Assembly (NCBI GenBank): GCA_003427395.1
Contig: BFEA01000244.1
Location: 1,102,497-1,135,842, forward strand
Reading direction: 5' to 3'
Source: Chara braunii
Lineage: Eukaryota; Streptophyta; Charophyceae; Charales; Characeae
DNA: 33,346 nucleotides
In this document: positions 31,033 through 33,346 of the stretch, one piece after another
How the letters are laid out: every line of letters begins with the position of its first letter
Numbering within the stretch: position 1 is the first letter of the stretch
Notes under the pieces: generated by a model
Seen by the model: only the letters and a program-made list of their open reading frames with translations
What the model was told of the DNA's origin: nothing
The model's database searches: none
Position numbers and translations under genes: made by a program

Positions 31033-31064
<32 letters not shown>

Positions 31065-31074
31065 TACACAAATG

Positions 31075-31139
<65 letters not shown>
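31004..31139. repeat. Compound microsatellite (CA)n and (CT)n with a repeated ACAAATGTCCCTC word
   Basis: CA and CT runs include a long CT run at 31079-31139. The word ACACAAATGTCCCTCT occurs twice (about 31005 and 31065). It continues the microsatellite at 21766-21906 that element D interrupted. Confidence 0.95.
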
Positions 31140-31142
<3 letters not shown>

Positions 31143-31780
31143 ACACGCTCAATGCTTGTTTGGGACGCCCTCAGGGCAGGTAGGACTCAGTCCCACACGC
31201 TCGACTGACCTGGATTGTAACCCTGAATACACCCGCTCCGACTCGACTCTGACCTTAGTAGCTATGGCCGCCCTCCTTGGTACCCAATCCTAGTTATGGA
31301 CTCCCCAAGGGTCGAGTTGCCTTCTTGTTCCTCCAGCATATTTTCCCAGGTTGCGTGGTCCTACAAGCAGCCAGCATGACTTCTGCAACTTGCAGATGAA
31401 CAACTGAATGCAGCGCTGTGCAGCTATATATAGGAACTTGGAGTTGCTTGGCCTGCTTCCGACAGGTAGCGTTCACCCGCGGTCTGTCTGCTGCATGATT
31501 TTTGTTGATACAGTATGTTCCGGACTTTCCTGGGATGCTGCTGCAAAATTGGACTTGGGCTGGACTTTTCTTGTCGGATACCAGACTGGACTTCTAACAA
31601 CCTGACTTTTTGGTACCAGCACGACTTGACCTACGACGGTTCGACCTACCAACCAACTGGGACTATGGGACCGGGACTCAAGACATTTGCAGCATGAAAA
31701 CATTTCATTCTTCATCTTCTCACATTACTTACTCTCTCTTCTCTCTTCCTTATTACGTTGCGTCGTTGCCACAATTGCCA
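31140..31780. repeat. Probable remainder of the LTR interrupted by element D
   Basis: There is no gene here. The order of landmarks loosely follows the second half of the element D LTR: CTATGGCCGCCCT near 31263, a GCAGC-rich part, a TATA word (CTATATATAGG at 31424-31434), then a run of GGACTT and GACTTT words. Similarity is weak, so this is an inference. Confidence 0.35.
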
Positions 31781-32260
31781 TTGTGCGACGAATGAGCCCT
31801 CACATGGGCCGCTTCGCCGCAGCCTGCCACTACCTAAGCCCCCCCCAGGGCCCCAACGAGTACAGTGCCCACCCTAAGTGAAGGCGGGCCTGAGTTTGAC
31901 AAGGGCTCCCCATTTCTGCCATTTCTGTATTATTGGGCGTCGGACAGTTAACTTGCGCCACTCGGTTATCTACGCCCTGCTCGCCAGCATCTGAAACTTC
32001 CATGAGCCTTCTAGGCTCTTCCAGGCCAGACGTGGAAGTTGGCCTCTCGGCCAATGACAAACAAGCAGCGACGTAGCTGGAGGCCCGAAAGCCAATGAGA
32101 ATGCAGCAGCCACCTCACAAGTTGGGGCAGCCTCAATGCTGCGGGCCCAGACAACTGTCTGAATGGACCTGGGCGCAGATACTTTGGCCCAAAGTGAAAC
32201 TACTGGGCGCCTGTGCAATGAATTGCAGTGGCATGTGGGCTGTACACTAACTTCGTTTGA
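31781..32260 (+). other. Short inverted similarity to element A LTR, otherwise unassigned
   Basis: The segment near 31872-31902 (CCCTAAGTGAAGGCGGGCCT, then GACAAG) matches the reverse complement of element A LTR sequence around 1515-1535 (CCTGCCTTCACTTAGGGCAG). This suggests a diverged relative of that LTR in the opposite direction. Boundaries are not clear and no gene is seen. Confidence 0.4.
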
Positions 32261-33319
32261 TGTTGCCTAGTTTTGAGCTCTCCGGGATTCGATCCCGCGA
32301 CCTGTTTTGTTTGCTGTGTTTTCTTTTGTGTGAGATCCCAATCGGGCTTGATCCCTAGGTCTATTTGGAGTAGTCTCTGTAGGCTAGCTGTACTACCACT
32401 AGGTCTCTCTGTTTTGTCCTTTCCGCCCTTGAGTTGTAGGTCGTTTCTATCCTCCTGTTTTGCCAATTTTAGGTCTAGATTCGGTCCTAGGCTATAGGCT
32501 GTCATACTGTAGGTTGTCGAGTCAAGGAAATTAGCAGTTTACAAAAGTGTCGAGGGCAAGGAAAAACGGCTTATGTCTCGTCATTTTTTTCCACAAAGTG
32601 CTACTGGAGGTCGTGTGCTGTTTGGGTGCTGCGTTATTTCACTTGCGGCATCATCTTCATGCTGCTAGGGCTGTCCTCCATAGCTGGGGCTTCCTGGCTC
32701 GTGTTGTGACTGCGCTGGGCATCAGGCCTTGAGCGCTGTGAGGCGCCTCCTCTTACCTGTGCTGTTGGGGATAGGCAGGGTCGCCATCGAAACCCTTCTT
32801 GCAAGTGTTTGTCGAAGTGGCAGCCATCTCCTTCTACATCAAGCGCTGGTGTTCTTCTTCTTCGTCCTGGGAGCTACCCTGCACTGTTAAGCGGACACTT
32901 CATTTGCAGTGGGAATCGAGTTTGGACTGCTGAGTGGCGTGTCGGGCTCAGGAGGGTTGGTGGCGCTTGATGGGATTGATAGGTTGGGTGCAGGCCTGTG
33001 CCATAGCTGTGAGCTCGAGGTTGGGCGCAAGAAGAAGACTCCCTTACTTGTTGAAATTCTCTTCTTAGTTGGTTCGTGGCTGTTAATAATGTGGTTGGGA
33101 TTCTTGGAAATAATTGTGCATTGATTGGCTGGAGGGAGCGAGATATAATGAGAATTGAGTAATTTCAATTTTATTTTTGATTTAAGTGCTTCCACTCTGT
33201 ATTCTCTCATCCGATGTGGTGCGAATTGCTCTCTCCAAGATTTCTTGTCGTTGGGCATGTGTATGCGAACATGTGGATGCCATGCTGCATCTCATTTCAA
33301 TCAGGGCCTATCACGCACA
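32261..33319 (+). repeat. Putative 5' LTR of a further plus-strand retrotransposon
   Basis: A candidate start TGTTGCCTAG at 32261 and an end CACGCACA at 33319 give TG/CA ends, and a PBS-like site follows at once. The start region contains a GGGATTCGATCCC palindrome, and the element B LTR has a similar GGGCTCGATCCC word shortly after its start. The open frames inside (such as 32909-33124 plus, with a hydrophobic end) are unsupported. The left boundary is a guess. Confidence 0.4.
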
Positions 33320-33324
33320 TAGCA

Positions 33325-33334
33325 GTATCAGAGC
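33325..33334 (+). other. Primer-binding-site-like sequence at window edge
   Basis: GTATCAGAGC, in the context GCAGTATCAGAGCTACGAC, matches ten bases of the initiator-Met PBS TGGTATCAGAGC. It lies five bases after a CA that could close an LTR. The element body would lie to the right, outside the window. Confidence 0.55.
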
Positions 33335-33346
33335 TACGACCGCGTG

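Noticed and set aside
30967-31293. RERERE and SLSLSL frames
   Set aside because: They are translations of the CT microsatellite.
32281-32300. TTCGATCCC as the T-arm of a true tRNA gene
   Set aside because: No acceptor stem, D arm or anticodon arm can be folded around it, so at most it is a decayed tRNA-derived repeat.
32909-33124. Plus-strand 71-codon frame with a hydrophobic C-terminus
   Set aside because: The frame is short, inside a probable LTR and overlapped by an equally long minus-strand frame. No homology is recognised.

Overview
This window is repeat-dense nuclear DNA from a eukaryote, most likely a plant-lineage genome. It is made almost entirely of nested, decayed retrotransposons. 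Three primer-binding sites match the plant initiator-methionine tRNA type (TGGTATCAGAGC-like). The Ty3/gypsy elements carry chromodomains, there is an L1-like LINE, and a type III hammerhead ribozyme of the kind found in plant retrozymes is present. The overall style, with long degenerate gypsy elements and a draft-assembly gap, resembles charophyte algae such as Chara; this is a recollection-based impression, not a proof. I recognise no host gene with confidence.

Layout from left to right. Bases 1-764 hold a 68-bp tandem duplication, a striking cluster of CCGG sites and an AT-rich tract. Bases 765-9552 are a complete but dead minus-strand gypsy element (element A) with two LTRs, PBS, PPT and gag-PR-RT-RNaseH-INT-chromodomain remains. 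It lies inside the AT-rich tract, which resumes at 9553. Bases 10313-13627 are a plus-strand gypsy derivative (element B) that keeps gag, a chromodomain, a PPT and a 3' LTR but has lost nearly all of pol. Bases 13628 to about 16230 are a minus-strand LINE ORF2 (endonuclease and reverse transcriptase), cut off at its 3' end exactly where the B LTR ends.

Bases 16240-19850 are mostly noncoding. They contain degenerate tandem repeats of about 110 bp, two hairpins that differ by a compensatory base-pair change, and a direct repeat of about 75 bp on either side of a 590-base assembly gap. A complete type III hammerhead ribozyme lies directly upstream of the second repeat copy (19695-19754). Bases 19850-21550 are a decayed LINE ORF1 on the minus strand. 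From 21551 an LTR-like fragment leads into CT/CTAT/CA microsatellites.

Bases 21907-31003 are a second full minus-strand gypsy element (element D) with LTRs of about 1.16 kb. Its 707-codon protease-RT-RNaseH frame is intact, and integrase is separated from it by one TGA and one frameshift. The microsatellite and probable LTR remainder resume at 31004. The right edge (about 32261-33346) looks like the 5' LTR and PBS of a further plus-strand element that continues out of the window.

The coding pieces are parts of retrotransposon polyproteins: Gag packages RNA, protease matures the polyprotein, RT-RNaseH makes cDNA, integrase inserts it, and the chromodomain-like tail probably steers insertion. 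Element A is dead in several domains. Element D is the youngest-looking. Element B could move only with proteins supplied in trans. The hammerhead element is the most unusual item and may be a retrozyme-like non-autonomous element.
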